Positions 14,092-22,776 of a stretch of 37,750 nucleotides of DNA are shown one piece after another (positions within the stretch are counted from its first letter, which is position 1; every line of letters begins with the position of its first letter). The notes beneath the pieces are model-generated. The model was not told the origin of the DNA, made no database searches, and saw nothing but the letters and a program-made list of their open reading frames with translations. The translations under genes were made by a program, and so were the position numbers. This DNA is from an uncultured Lachnospiraceae bacterium (lineage in GTDB: Bacteria; Bacillota; Clostridia; Lachnospirales; Lachnospiraceae). The DNA is taken from positions 1-37,750 of the forward strand of contig CALFCS010000067.1 in the NCBI GenBank assembly GCA_937950565.1. The letters are read 5' to 3'.

Positions 14092-14648
14092 TCCTCTTCC
14101 TCCCCGTACAACAGCTCAAATGACTCATAATGATCCTCTGTATAATAGATCAGTCCATCATTGGAATACACGATTCGTTTCGCACCCCGGTATCCTCCGT
14201 CACTGTCAATATCACATTCATGATATTCTCTTCCTTTTTTCTCCGGCAGACTTCCCTCATAATTTCCAAAATAATCTCCGCCAATACTTTTTCCCGGCGC
14301 AACCTCCCCCAGATTTCCTTCCTTACTCACCCATCCAAGCTTCTGGGCCTCTTTTTTCGTAATAAAATTATCCGGAAGATGCCCATATGCATTTAAATAT
14401 GCCGCCACTTCTTCCTTAGAAGTATAGGCGCCGGATTCATCAATCTGTGCCGACGAAGTATCTGTTGATGAAGCTCCGGTTCCCGCAGTATCCGTTAATT
14501 TTGTATCCGTCGACGCGTCGTTCTTCTCCACAGTTCCGGGAGCCGCGCACCCGGTAAGAAGCGCGATTACCATCAATAACGGCATAATCAAGTTCAAAAG
14601 CCGTGTCTTCAGATTCCATTTTTGATTTAAATTCTTATTAGCGCTCAT
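14088..14648 (-). CDS. Barnase-family ribonuclease, secreted lipoprotein form
   Basis: This 186-residue protein has a hydrophobic signal with lipobox (MVIALLTGC, Cys34), a 40-residue Ser/Thr/Asp-rich linker and a C-terminal barnase domain (residues ~74-182). Catalytic residues are all recognisable against barnase: Lys in FITKKEAQKLGW, Glu144 in YHECDID, Arg154 and Arg158 in YRGAKRIVYS, and His173 in TEDHYESF. The enzyme cleaves RNA 3' of guanosine. The lipobox predicts anchoring on the outer face of the membrane, unlike freely secreted barnase. ATG overlaps the DUF2130 stop (ATGA, 14645-14648), preceded by GGAGG. Downstream barstar protects against any enzyme that stays inside. Confidence 0.92.
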   Translation of the reverse strand: MSANKNLNQKWNLKTRLLNLIMPLLMVIALLTGCAAPGTVEKNDASTDTKLTDTAGTGASSTDTSSAQIDESGAYTSKEEVAAYLNAYGHLPDNFITKKEAQKLGWVSKEGNLGEVAPGKSIGGDYFGNYEGSLPEKKGREYHECDIDSDGGYRGAKRIVYSNDGLIYYTEDHYESFELLYGEEEE

Positions 14649-15847
14649 ACATCCTCCTCCAGTCTTTTTTGTTCCAGCTCTGCAAACTTCGCTTTCATCG
14701 TCGGATTCCCTCGCGTCAGACGTTTAATCGTCAAATCTTCTGCTTTATTATTCGCAAGCCGCAGATTATTTTCAGAAGAAATCAATGCCTCTTTCGTCTT
14801 CTGCAGATGCTGGATTGTCTTATCAATCTCATCAATTGCTGTTTTGAACTTCCGGCTGGCAAGTTCATAATTTCTGGCGAATCCTTCCTTAAATTTATTT
14901 ATATTTTCCTCAAAATGTGTAATATCCACATTCTGATTCCGGATAACTGCAAGCTGTGCCTTATACTCCATGGAGTTCATAGCGGCATTTCTCAGAATCG
15001 TAATAATCGGAATGAAAAACTGTGGACGCACAACATACATTTTCGGATAGCGGTGAGACTTGTCTACAATACCTGCATTATAAAGTTCGCTGTCAGGCTC
15101 TAACAGGGATACCAGTATCGCATACTCACACTTCTTTTCTTCCCGGTCCTTATTCAGTTCCTTTAAGAAATCCTCATTCTTTTTCTTCGTTGCAGTTTCA
15201 TCCTGTTCATTTTTCATTTCGAACATAATGGAAATAATCTCATTTCCATTTTCGTCTGTTTCACGATAAATATAATCTCCCTTGCTTCCGGTTCTGATAT
15301 CATTGTCCTTCTCAAAATATGCATTTTGGAATCCCGTAGCTCTTAAACGGTTAAATTCATTTTCACAATGCCGCTCCAGACTTTCCCCTACCATCTTCGT
15401 AGACTGTCTTGCCTTAAAGTCCTTATAATATGCGATTTCCTCATCTTTCAGACGAAGCCGCTCTTCATAACGCTCTTTCAGGGAATTCTCCATGAGCTTT
15501 TTCTCTGTATCCTTTGAACGGAGCTCCATCTTTAATGCATCCCGTTCTTTTTCCACATTACGGACCGCCTCCGTCACTTCAAAGCTGCGCTTTGCCTCAT
15601 CTGCTTCTGCTTTCGCTTTCAGTCGGGCAAGTTCCTGCTCCAGAGCGGAAACAGCTTCTGCCACCGCAAGTTTTTTCTCCGTCTCCCCCGCCTGAAGCTT
15701 TAATTTCAGCTCCTCTTCAAAAAGCGCCTGACGCTCGCGCACTTCCTTTTCAAACTCTTTGTCACGAACCTGTTTCACAATATCTGAAAACCCGGATTCA
15801 TCTACTTTAAAAACTTTACCGCACTGCGGACATTTAATCTCCTGCAT
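14645..15847 (-). CDS. DUF2130 protein, coiled coil with a nuclease-like core
   Basis: This 400-residue protein begins with a CPQC knuckle (EIKCPQCGKVFKVD), then about 130 residues of charged coiled coil (~20-150). The conserved DUF2130/COG4487 domain follows: GSKGDYIYRE, IMFEMKNEQDETATKKKNEDFLKEL, EYAILVSLLEPDSELY and YVVRPQFFIPIITILRNAA. Asp191...Glu210-Met-Lys212 has the spacing of a PD-(D/E)XK nuclease core; that reading is mine. A second coiled coil ends the protein. Function is unknown. I chose ATG 15847 because GAGGTGA (15862-15856) lies 8 nt upstream; the same bases contain a GTG at 15859 and the upstream gene's stop, so the two genes are tightly coupled. The next gene overlaps by ATGA. 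Confidence 0.85.
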   Translation of the reverse strand: MQEIKCPQCGKVFKVDESGFSDIVKQVRDKEFEKEVRERQALFEEELKLKLQAGETEKKLAVAEAVSALEQELARLKAKAEADEAKRSFEVTEAVRNVEKERDALKMELRSKDTEKKLMENSLKERYEERLRLKDEEIAYYKDFKARQSTKMVGESLERHCENEFNRLRATGFQNAYFEKDNDIRTGSKGDYIYRETDENGNEIISIMFEMKNEQDETATKKKNEDFLKELNKDREEKKCEYAILVSLLEPDSELYNAGIVDKSHRYPKMYVVRPQFFIPIITILRNAAMNSMEYKAQLAVIRNQNVDITHFEENINKFKEGFARNYELASRKFKTAIDEIDKTIQHLQKTKEALISSENNLRLANNKAEDLTIKRLTRGNPTMKAKFAELEQKRLEEDV

Positions 15848-15855
15848 TGTTTTTG

Positions 15856-18723
15856 TCACCTCAATATTTTTTTATTGCATGATTTACCGCTCTTCTCCCT
15901 GACCTGCTTCATCTCTTTCCTTCCGAGCCTGACCTCTTCCATCTCCTCTGCCAGCTCCTTATCCATGTGATGAAACAGATAATTCTTACCTCTTTCCCGC
16001 CTCTTCACGGTCTCCTCTCTGATCTGGCGGCGTACAATCTCTACCTCTTCCTTAAATTCCCGGGCAGATATGAGGCGTCCGCCCTGTCCCAGCGTTACTA
16101 CCTGCTCCACACCGTCAGAGGTTGCTACTGTCACATGGTACTTCCGTCCGATTTCATGCACAACCTTTTCAATATACTGGTCGGCTGTCTCAGCTTCCTT
16201 CGTATATACAACATGGATGTTGTGATATTTCTGAATTTCCAGTGTATCACCTTCCACCTTATAAGCATCAAAAACGAGAATCACCGTACATTTCCGGAAT
16301 CCTTGGTAGTTGCACAGGATATCCATCAATTTATTTCGTGCAGCCTCGATATTTGCATCTGCCAGCTCCTTCAAATCTTCCCATGCAAATATGATATTAT
16401 AACCATCCACAAGCAGATACTCCCGAAGCGCCTCTTCTTTCTTCCGGTGTTTTACTTTTTGCTCTCCCGTTATAACTCTTTCCCTGACAGAAGGGCGCCG
16501 TTCTATTTTTCCGTATGTACGGATAAAAATCTCCTCCAGTTCTTTTTCTTCCTTCGGATTCCAGGATGAATTTTCTTTGTTCAACTTTCCCGGCCCGCCG
16601 GTTTCCGCTCTATTTTTCCTGTCCGGGGCTGTCCTTTGCTGCCCGCCGGCCGATTTCAAAACCGCCTGCTGCTTTTTCCTCTTTTCAATCTGGCTCTCTA
16701 TATGCATATGCTGCGGCACTTCCTTCCACGGCACATAATATCCTGCGCCATGGGAGCAGAACACGGAACCGGGAGGATTGTCAAGATCACTCTCTGCGTC
16801 ATACCCGGATGCCTCGATTACCTCTTCCATATTATGGCACGGTGCATATCCTTTGAGCGTGCAGAAAAGCTTCCCCCGCCCTCTTGTATATCCGATTACT
16901 TCCATCTGGTAATCCCGCATAGATGAGACAGGAGCGCTTCCGGAAATCACAGTCATCTCCCCTTCCGTCTCCGGAGGCGTGGATTCCCCATTCATCCGCT
17001 GAATATCTGTAAGTGCACGTCCCACCATTTCCGAAGGTATTTCTAACCGGAACGCATAATAAGGCTCCAGAAGGACACTGTCTGCCTGCATCAGTCCCTG
17101 CCTTACCGCCCGGTAAGTCGCCTGCCGGAAATCACCGCCCTCCGTATGTTTCAGATGTGCCCTGCCTGCCGCCAGTGTAATCTTCATATCTGTAATTGCC
17201 GCACCAGTCAGCACACCTCTGTGCGTCTTTTCGAGAAGATGCGTGAGAATCAGTCTCTGCCAGTTCTTATCCAGCATATCCTCACTACATTCTGTACCGA
17301 CAACGATTCCGCTTCCCGGCTCCCCCGGCTCTAAAATCAGATGAACCTCTGCATAATGTCTGAGTGGTTCAAAATGTCCCACTCCTTCCACTGTCTTTTG
17401 AATCGTTTCTTTATATACAATATTTCCTGTGCCAAATCCGACCGAAACATGAAACCGTTCTTCAATCAGGCTTCGCAGTATCTCTATCTGCACCTCGCCC
17501 ATAAGCCGTACATGGATTTCCTGAAGCTCTTCCTTCCAGACAACACGCAGCATCGGATCTTCTTCTTCCAGAAGCCGCAGATTCCGAAGCATGGCATGAA
17601 CATCACACCCTTCCGGCAACTCTACCCTGTAATTCAGCACCGGCTCCAGAAAGGGAGTGATCTTTCCTCTTTCCACCCCAAGTGTTTCTCCTGCATAAGT
17701 ATGCATAAGCCCGGTAACCGCGCAGATCATCCCTGTCTCTGCTTCCTGTATCATTTCATATTTCTCGCCGGAATAGATACGGATCTGGTTCACTTTTTCC
17801 TCCCACTCTTCTCCGAAGCGGTTCTTTCCATGCAGCATATCCTTTACTTTCAGGACACCGCTTGTAATCTTCATATGTGTCAGACGGTTTCCCTGTGCGT
17901 CACGGGAAATCTTATAAATTCTTGCACCAAATTCCTGCTCTGCTTCTTCTGCGCTATGATTCAAAGAATTCTCAGTTTTCAGATATTCTCCACATCCGGT
18001 ATATTTCTCCAGTCCATTTAAAAACTCCTGCACACCCTCTAATTTAAGCGCAGAGCCAAAATAACACGGAAAAATCTTTCTCTGCGCAATCATGCGAATC
18101 AATGTCTCCTGCGCCAGCCCGCCATTCTCCAGATATTCCTCAAGCGCAGCCTCGTCACACATGGCGGCCTCCTCCCAGAATGTCTCTATGACTTCCGGCT
18201 GTTTTCCACTTGACGCAGCTTCCATTACATCAAATGCAATACAGCCATCACTAAGCTTCGTTTTCAGTTCTTCCAAAAGCTTTCCTCTGTCTGTCCCAGT
18301 CTGATCCATTTTATTTATAAACAAAAACACCGGAATCTGATAGCGTTTCAACAGATTCCACAAGGTTCTTGTATGCCCCTGTATGCCATCTGCCCCACTT
18401 ATCACAAGAATTGCATAATCAAGTACTTGCAGGGTGCGCTCCATCTCTGCTGAAAAATCCACATGTCCCGGTGTGTCAAGAAGGACGATCTGCGTGCTGC
18501 CAAGTTCAATCACTGCCTGTTTGGAAAAGATGGTAATTCCCCGGCTCTTTTCCAATGTGTACGTATCCAGAAATGCATCTCCGTGATCTACACGCCCAAG
18601 CTTTCTTATATTGCCGCATAGATACAGGACACTTTCAGAAAGCGTTGTCTTCCCCGCATCCACGTGGGCAAGGATTCCGATACATATATGTTTTTTTGGT
18701 TTATTTTCTGATGATTTTCGCAT
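15856..18723 (-). CDS. TetM/EF-G-like translational GTPase fused to a Rae1/YacP-type NYN endoribonuclease domain
   Basis: 955 residues. Residues 1 to ~677 are a translational GTPase of the TetM/EF-G type: G1 GILAHVDAGKTTLSESVLYL, G2 in KSRGITIF, G3 DTPGHVDFSAEMERT, G4 NKMDQT, then EF-G domains II-V ending PPGSVFCSHGAGYYVPW. A charged linker (~678-766) follows. Residues ~767-905 match Rae1/YacP: YLLVDGYNIIFAWEDL, VILVFDAYKVEG, YTKEAETADQYIEKV and ATSDGVEQVVTLGQGGRLISAREF, with all acidic active-site residues. Rae1 enters the ribosomal A site and cuts mRNA there, the site TetM-like GTPases occupy. ATG 18723 follows AAAGGGG; an in-frame ATG at 18759 is less well placed. It heads the operon with DUF2130, barnase and barstar. 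A plain tetracycline-resistance call would be wrong without evidence. Confidence 0.93.
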   Translation of the reverse strand: MRKSSENKPKKHICIGILAHVDAGKTTLSESVLYLCGNIRKLGRVDHGDAFLDTYTLEKSRGITIFSKQAVIELGSTQIVLLDTPGHVDFSAEMERTLQVLDYAILVISGADGIQGHTRTLWNLLKRYQIPVFLFINKMDQTGTDRGKLLEELKTKLSDGCIAFDVMEAASSGKQPEVIETFWEEAAMCDEAALEEYLENGGLAQETLIRMIAQRKIFPCYFGSALKLEGVQEFLNGLEKYTGCGEYLKTENSLNHSAEEAEQEFGARIYKISRDAQGNRLTHMKITSGVLKVKDMLHGKNRFGEEWEEKVNQIRIYSGEKYEMIQEAETGMICAVTGLMHTYAGETLGVERGKITPFLEPVLNYRVELPEGCDVHAMLRNLRLLEEEDPMLRVVWKEELQEIHVRLMGEVQIEILRSLIEERFHVSVGFGTGNIVYKETIQKTVEGVGHFEPLRHYAEVHLILEPGEPGSGIVVGTECSEDMLDKNWQRLILTHLLEKTHRGVLTGAAITDMKITLAAGRAHLKHTEGGDFRQATYRAVRQGLMQADSVLLEPYYAFRLEIPSEMVGRALTDIQRMNGESTPPETEGEMTVISGSAPVSSMRDYQMEVIGYTRGRGKLFCTLKGYAPCHNMEEVIEASGYDAESDLDNPPGSVFCSHGAGYYVPWKEVPQHMHIESQIEKRKKQQAVLKSAGGQQRTAPDRKNRAETGGPGKLNKENSSWNPKEEKELEEIFIRTYGKIERRPSVRERVITGEQKVKHRKKEEALREYLLVDGYNIIFAWEDLKELADANIEAARNKLMDILCNYQGFRKCTVILVFDAYKVEGDTLEIQKYHNIHVVYTKEAETADQYIEKVVHEIGRKYHVTVATSDGVEQVVTLGQGGRLISAREFKEEVEIVRRQIREETVKRRERGKNYLFHHMDKELAEEMEEVRLGRKEMKQVREKSGKSCNKKILR

Positions 18724-18764
18724 CGAAAATGCCCCTTTCTGTTGTTCATAATAATACATTCCTT

Positions 18765-18793
18765 ATCATAACACAGAAAGAGGCATTCGTCGA
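18765..18793 (-). promoter_or_regulatory. Promoter of the GTPase-NYN operon
   Basis: Minus strand: TCGACG (18793-18788), 17 nt, TATGAT (18770-18765), the latter preceded by TGT (extended -10). The leader to the chosen ATG is about 35 nt, too short for a tetM-style leader-peptide attenuator. Confidence 0.6.
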
Positions 18794-19011
18794 TAAGCTA
18801 AATTTCCGTACTCACCATCAGAATATATTCTTTGGTAAAAAAATTGACCACATTCCGGCCATAATATCATTTATTTTAATTATGAACCAATTCATTTCTC
18901 TCTTCTTCCTCACTTTGCCCTCTGACCCCGCAGGCAGTTTTACATATTATGACACTTTACTCTTTCATCCCGAAAGGTCAATTTTGCTCCCAATGACGTT
19001 AAATTTGTATA
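18794..19011. other. Intergenic region between divergent promoters
   Basis: This is the middle of the ~350-nt space between the divergent GTPase-NYN and sensor-kinase genes. It is AT-rich, with no gene or stable hairpin that I can support; only the two flanking promoters are recognisable. Confidence 0.5.
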
Positions 19012-19040
19012 TTGCGATATACACTATTTTCATATATAGT
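19012..19040 (+). promoter_or_regulatory. Promoter of the hybrid sensor kinase gene
   Basis: TTGCGA (19012-19017) and TATAGT (19035-19040) are 17 nt apart, about 30 nt before the ribosome site AAAGGGG (19064-19070). Confidence 0.55.
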
Positions 19041-19077
19041 AATATTAAATTGATTCTGTTTCCAAAGGGGATATGTT

Positions 19078-21324
19078 ATGAATAAAAATAAATTTTCAAA
19101 ATCAATCCTGGCTCCTTTTCTTCTGTTTCTGTGCGGTATGCTGTTTATACCGGCAGATGCATTTGTTGTGTCAGCAAACACAGAAAATAAATCCATAGAA
19201 CTCTCGGCAGAAGAACTGGCATATCGTGACCGGACTGGTGAAATTACCATCGGATGTCCGATCAACAACTGTCCCCTGCTCTTTCAGGACGAAAAAACAG
19301 GGCGGCTGAAAGGCATTACAATCGATATTTTGGACATGATATCGGAGGCGACCGGTCTCAAATTCCGCTATCAGGCACTTCCATCCGGCAGTATTACGTA
19401 TGAAGATCTGCAAAGACTCCAGATAGATATGGTTGCAGGCGTGGAACTCCATAATCTCAATAAACATTCCACTGGTCTTGTTCTGACAGATGCCTACTTA
19501 CATGCCTCCAAGGTATTTGTATGCAAAGAAGGAACTGAATTCCACCCTGACCGCGAAATGACCATTGCTGTCAACTCTGGTTCACAGACACTTGAAAAAG
19601 TTATCCGCCAGCAGTATCCTCAATTTCAAGTCTTGTTCTGCAGCTCTACGAAAGAGGCATTGTCTGCGCTGCAATCCGGAAAAGCAGATGCGGTTCTGCA
19701 AAACCAGTACACCGTTGAAAGAATTCTGAGCAAACCCATTTACGAAGACCTGCAGATCGTAGCTACAGCATCCATTGGCGACAGCCAGTGTCTTGGGTGC
19801 CTCGTACCGGTCAGTGAAAACAGACAGAATCTTATATCCGATGATACCTCGCTTCTTCTGTCTATATTAAACAAAGGCATTGACACCCTCGACCAAAGCA
19901 AGGTTTCCTTTATTATTATCAAAGAGACCTCCGAAAACGCCTACCAGTTTACCCTAGGGGATATGATGTACCATTATCGTTTTGCAGTAATTATCCTGTT
20001 CATCAGTCTGATGCTGATTCTTGTCCTTCTGCGCAAAAACCGTATCCTGCACAAAAAGCGACGGGAGCAGATTGCTGCCCAGCAGCGTGCAAAGGAACTA
20101 GCGGCAATCAATGCAAAAATGAAGGAGCAGCAGCTTCTCCTGGTGGATGCCCTAAAACACGCAGAGGAAGGAAACCGTGCAAAGACCTCCTTCCTGTTCA
20201 ACATGTCACATGATATCCGCACTCCGATGAACGCCATTTTAGGCTTTGCAGAAATTGCCCGGCGCAATATAAATGATACAGTAAAGCTGGCAGACTGTCT
20301 TGAAAAAATACAGGCTTCCGGCAAACATTTGCTGCAGTTAATTAATAATATTCTGGATATGGCAAAAATTGAAAATGGAAAGGTTACCCTGGCAGAAGAC
20401 TGCTGCGATCTTGAAGAATGTATGGAAAAGGCACGGGCTCTTTTACAAACAGAGATTGAACAGAAACATCTGACACTCCAAATCGACACATCAACAGTTA
20501 AAGACAAATGGGTTTACTGCGACACCTTGCGCTTTAATCAGATTTTATTCAATCTCTTAAGTAATGCTGTAAAGTTCAGCAGACCGGGCGAAAATATTCT
20601 GGTTACACTCAATCAGAATCCGTGCGCCATCCAGGAATATGCCGCTTATGAAATGCATGTGAAAGATAATGGTATCGGAATGTCACCGGAGTTTTTATCA
20701 CACATTTTCGAACCGTTTGAACGGGAACGCACCTCAACCATAAGCCAGACACAAGGCACAGGTCTCGGCATGTCCATCACCAAAAACCTTGTCGACCTGA
20801 TGGGAGGCACCATCCAGGTAACCAGTGAACCGGGTAAAGGAACTGAGTTCGTCCTGCAATTTACTTTTAAATTACAGGAACAGATACAACAAACAGAACA
20901 ACAACCTTCCTCAGAAGCTGTTTTCAAAAATGATTTTTCTGGAAAACGGCTGCTTCTGGTTGACGACAATGCATTGAATATGGAAATCGCCCAGGAACTT
21001 CTCTGCGAGGCAGGTTTTCTGGTAGAGACAGCCGAAAACGGACAGATTGCCTTAGAAATGGTCCGGAATTCTGAAGCAGGATACTATGACGCGATACTAA
21101 TGGATATCCAAATGCCTGTCATGGACGGTTACCAGGCTTCCCGGGAAATCCGCCGCCTTAAAAACAAGGCTCTGGCTGAACTTCCAATCATTGCGCTGAC
21201 TGCAAATGCATTTGACGAAGATAAAAAGGAAGCTCTGGCAAACGGTATGAACGCTCACATTGCCAAACCGCTGGATGTTTCGGTGCTGTATGAAACACTG
21301 GAAAATATTCTATCCTGTTCATAA
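19078..21324 (+). CDS. Hybrid sensor histidine kinase with extracytoplasmic solute-binding domain and receiver
   Basis: 748 residues in five parts. A signal sequence (1-34) is followed by an SBP_bac_3-like binding domain (~40-275; FQDEKTGRLKGITIDILDMI, ALQSGKADAVLQN). A transmembrane segment (~301-318) follows, then a HisKA domain with His378 (NMSHDIRTPMNAILGFAEIA), a HATPase domain (N-box FNLLSNAVKFS, G1 DNGIGM, G2 TGLGMSITKNLV) and a C-terminal receiver with Asp676 (AILMDIQMPVMDGY) and the Lys in IAKPLDV. It would sense a small solute outside, probably an amino-acid-like ligand, and phosphorylate its own receiver. No output regulator is adjacent. AAAGGGG precedes the ATG by 7 nt. Its 3' end overlaps the convergent EAL gene by 70 bp. 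Confidence 0.93.
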   Translation: MNKNKFSKSILAPFLLFLCGMLFIPADAFVVSANTENKSIELSAEELAYRDRTGEITIGCPINNCPLLFQDEKTGRLKGITIDILDMISEATGLKFRYQALPSGSITYEDLQRLQIDMVAGVELHNLNKHSTGLVLTDAYLHASKVFVCKEGTEFHPDREMTIAVNSGSQTLEKVIRQQYPQFQVLFCSSTKEALSALQSGKADAVLQNQYTVERILSKPIYEDLQIVATASIGDSQCLGCLVPVSENRQNLISDDTSLLLSILNKGIDTLDQSKVSFIIIKETSENAYQFTLGDMMYHYRFAVIILFISLMLILVLLRKNRILHKKRREQIAAQQRAKELAAINAKMKEQQLLLVDALKHAEEGNRAKTSFLFNMSHDIRTPMNAILGFAEIARRNINDTVKLADCLEKIQASGKHLLQLINNILDMAKIENGKVTLAEDCCDLEECMEKARALLQTEIEQKHLTLQIDTSTVKDKWVYCDTLRFNQILFNLLSNAVKFSRPGENILVTLNQNPCAIQEYAAYEMHVKDNGIGMSPEFLSHIFEPFERERTSTISQTQGTGLGMSITKNLVDLMGGTIQVTSEPGKGTEFVLQFTFKLQEQIQQTEQQPSSEAVFKNDFSGKRLLLVDDNALNMEIAQELLCEAGFLVETAENGQIALEMVRNSEAGYYDAILMDIQMPVMDGYQASREIRRLKNKALAELPIIALTANAFDEDKKEALANGMNAHIAKPLDVSVLYETLENILSCS

Positions 21325-22703
21325 TGACTGACCCAGCCTTCAAATTCATCCATCGGCAATGGTCTGGAGAAAAAGAAGCCCTGGACGGCATCGCATTTGA
21401 CTTTGTCCAAAAACTCCATCTGCTCTGTCTCTTCGATTCCTTCCGCCACCGTCTTCATCTGTAACTTTGCCGCCAGCTCCACGACGCTCTGGATAATATC
21501 ACGTGCTTTTTCATTATCCATATCCAGGAAGAACAAGCGATCCATTTTTATCGTATCTACATCAAATTCTTTTAAGATCCCTAGAGAAGAATATCCGGCT
21601 CCAAAATCGTCCATCGAACAGCAAAATCCCAGCTCATGCATCCTTGCAATTCCCTTTTTAATATATTCATTATAAGCCCTGTCAAAAAACATCGATTCTG
21701 TCAATTCAAACTCAATGGAATTCTCCGGCAGACCATATTCCTGGAAAACTTCATAAAATTTATCCAGAAAATCCTCTTCATAAAAATGGTAGCGGGAGAG
21801 ATTGACCGATATCGGATACCGCCTCATCCCTTTCTCCATCCACCGCTTATAAAATTTACAGATTTCCTTAAATACATAAAAATCAAGCTGGCATATTTTC
21901 CCAGTGCGCTCAAGCAGCGGGATAAAGTCACAGGGAGAGATAAATCCAAGTGTCGGATGATTCCAGCGCACCAACGCCTCGGCGCCACTCAGACAGCCAT
22001 TATTCAAGTCCACCTTCGGCTGGAGATACACCTGGAATTCATGCTCCTGAATAGACTTTTCGAATGCAGTCTCTAATTCCTGTTCCCGTTTAATTCTTTC
22101 TGCCAGCAGATTACTATAAAAGGCACAGCCTTCTTTTACCGTTACACTCTCATCCTCTGCAGCGATTCTGGCACAATCCTGAACGATACGGATATCCAGA
22201 CCCCCGTCCCCGGCCAGGCAGCAGCCCGCTGTAAAAGTCAGATATGTCCCCGGATATTTTTCACCCAGGCTCTGGTTTACAGCATCTTCCAGGCTGCGAA
22301 CTCTTTCCCTTATCTGTTTCTTCCCTTTCTCATTCAGACAAAGGAAAAAATTATCCATTTCACTGCGGGCGGCAAATTCATTACGGGTTTTATCCATCTG
22401 CTTGTCAAATTCCTGATAAATCATCCGCAGAACCTCATTTCCCGCTCCGAATCCCAGTTTCTCATTCACTAGCTTAAAACGCCGGACATTTAACAGCACA
22501 ATCGAAAAACAACCGGAAGGATTTTCACAAACCAGCTTTTGGTACTTTCTCTGAAACGCCGCATTATTCATGCCCCCGGTTATACTGTCTTCGAAAGCAA
22601 GCTTCTCCAGCTGCCTCTGACGATTCCCACCGATTCTGCTCCTACATTTTTCCAAAAAATCCTGAAATATCATACTCCATCTCTTATCACCCAATTTCAT
22701 CAT
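21255..22703 (-). CDS. Degenerate GGDEF + active-looking EAL c-di-GMP phosphodiesterase
   Basis: This 482-residue soluble protein has a GGDEF-like domain (~35-205) and an EAL domain (~212-458). The cyclase signature is lost (RSEMDNFF at 113-120 where RxGGDEF is expected), so no cyclase activity is predicted; it may still bind GTP. The EAL domain keeps its metal and catalytic residues: E242-A-L, Asn301 (VNLSRYHF), ELTES (333-337), DDFGAGYSS (Asp365/366), Lys386, Glu421 (AEGIEE) and Gln441 (QGFFFSRPLP). It should hydrolyse c-di-GMP. Starts at 22703 or the adjacent ATG 22700 are both possible. A c-di-GMP riboswitch and terminator precede it. The last ~23 codons run antisense to the kinase gene. 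Confidence 0.93.
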   Translation of the reverse strand: MMKLGDKRWSMIFQDFLEKCRSRIGGNRQRQLEKLAFEDSITGGMNNAAFQRKYQKLVCENPSGCFSIVLLNVRRFKLVNEKLGFGAGNEVLRMIYQEFDKQMDKTRNEFAARSEMDNFFLCLNEKGKKQIRERVRSLEDAVNQSLGEKYPGTYLTFTAGCCLAGDGGLDIRIVQDCARIAAEDESVTVKEGCAFYSNLLAERIKREQELETAFEKSIQEHEFQVYLQPKVDLNNGCLSGAEALVRWNHPTLGFISPCDFIPLLERTGKICQLDFYVFKEICKFYKRWMEKGMRRYPISVNLSRYHFYEEDFLDKFYEVFQEYGLPENSIEFELTESMFFDRAYNEYIKKGIARMHELGFCCSMDDFGAGYSSLGILKEFDVDTIKMDRLFFLDMDNEKARDIIQSVVELAAKLQMKTVAEGIEETEQMEFLDKVKCDAVQGFFFSRPLPMDEFEGWVSHYEQDRIFSSVSYSTETSSGLAM

Positions 22704-22776
22704 CTCTCCACTCTGCTTTTACTTCTCTTCCTCAAATAAATCTGTTTTTCTCATTCCCGTCATTTAAAAAAACGCG

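Noticed and set aside
15856..18723. Tetracycline-resistance ribosomal protection gene (tetM/tetW)
   Set aside because: The GTPase half is TetM-like in plan, but it diverges from the known resistance proteins as I recall them, lacks the usual long attenuator leader and carries a NYN domain. Resistance cannot be claimed.
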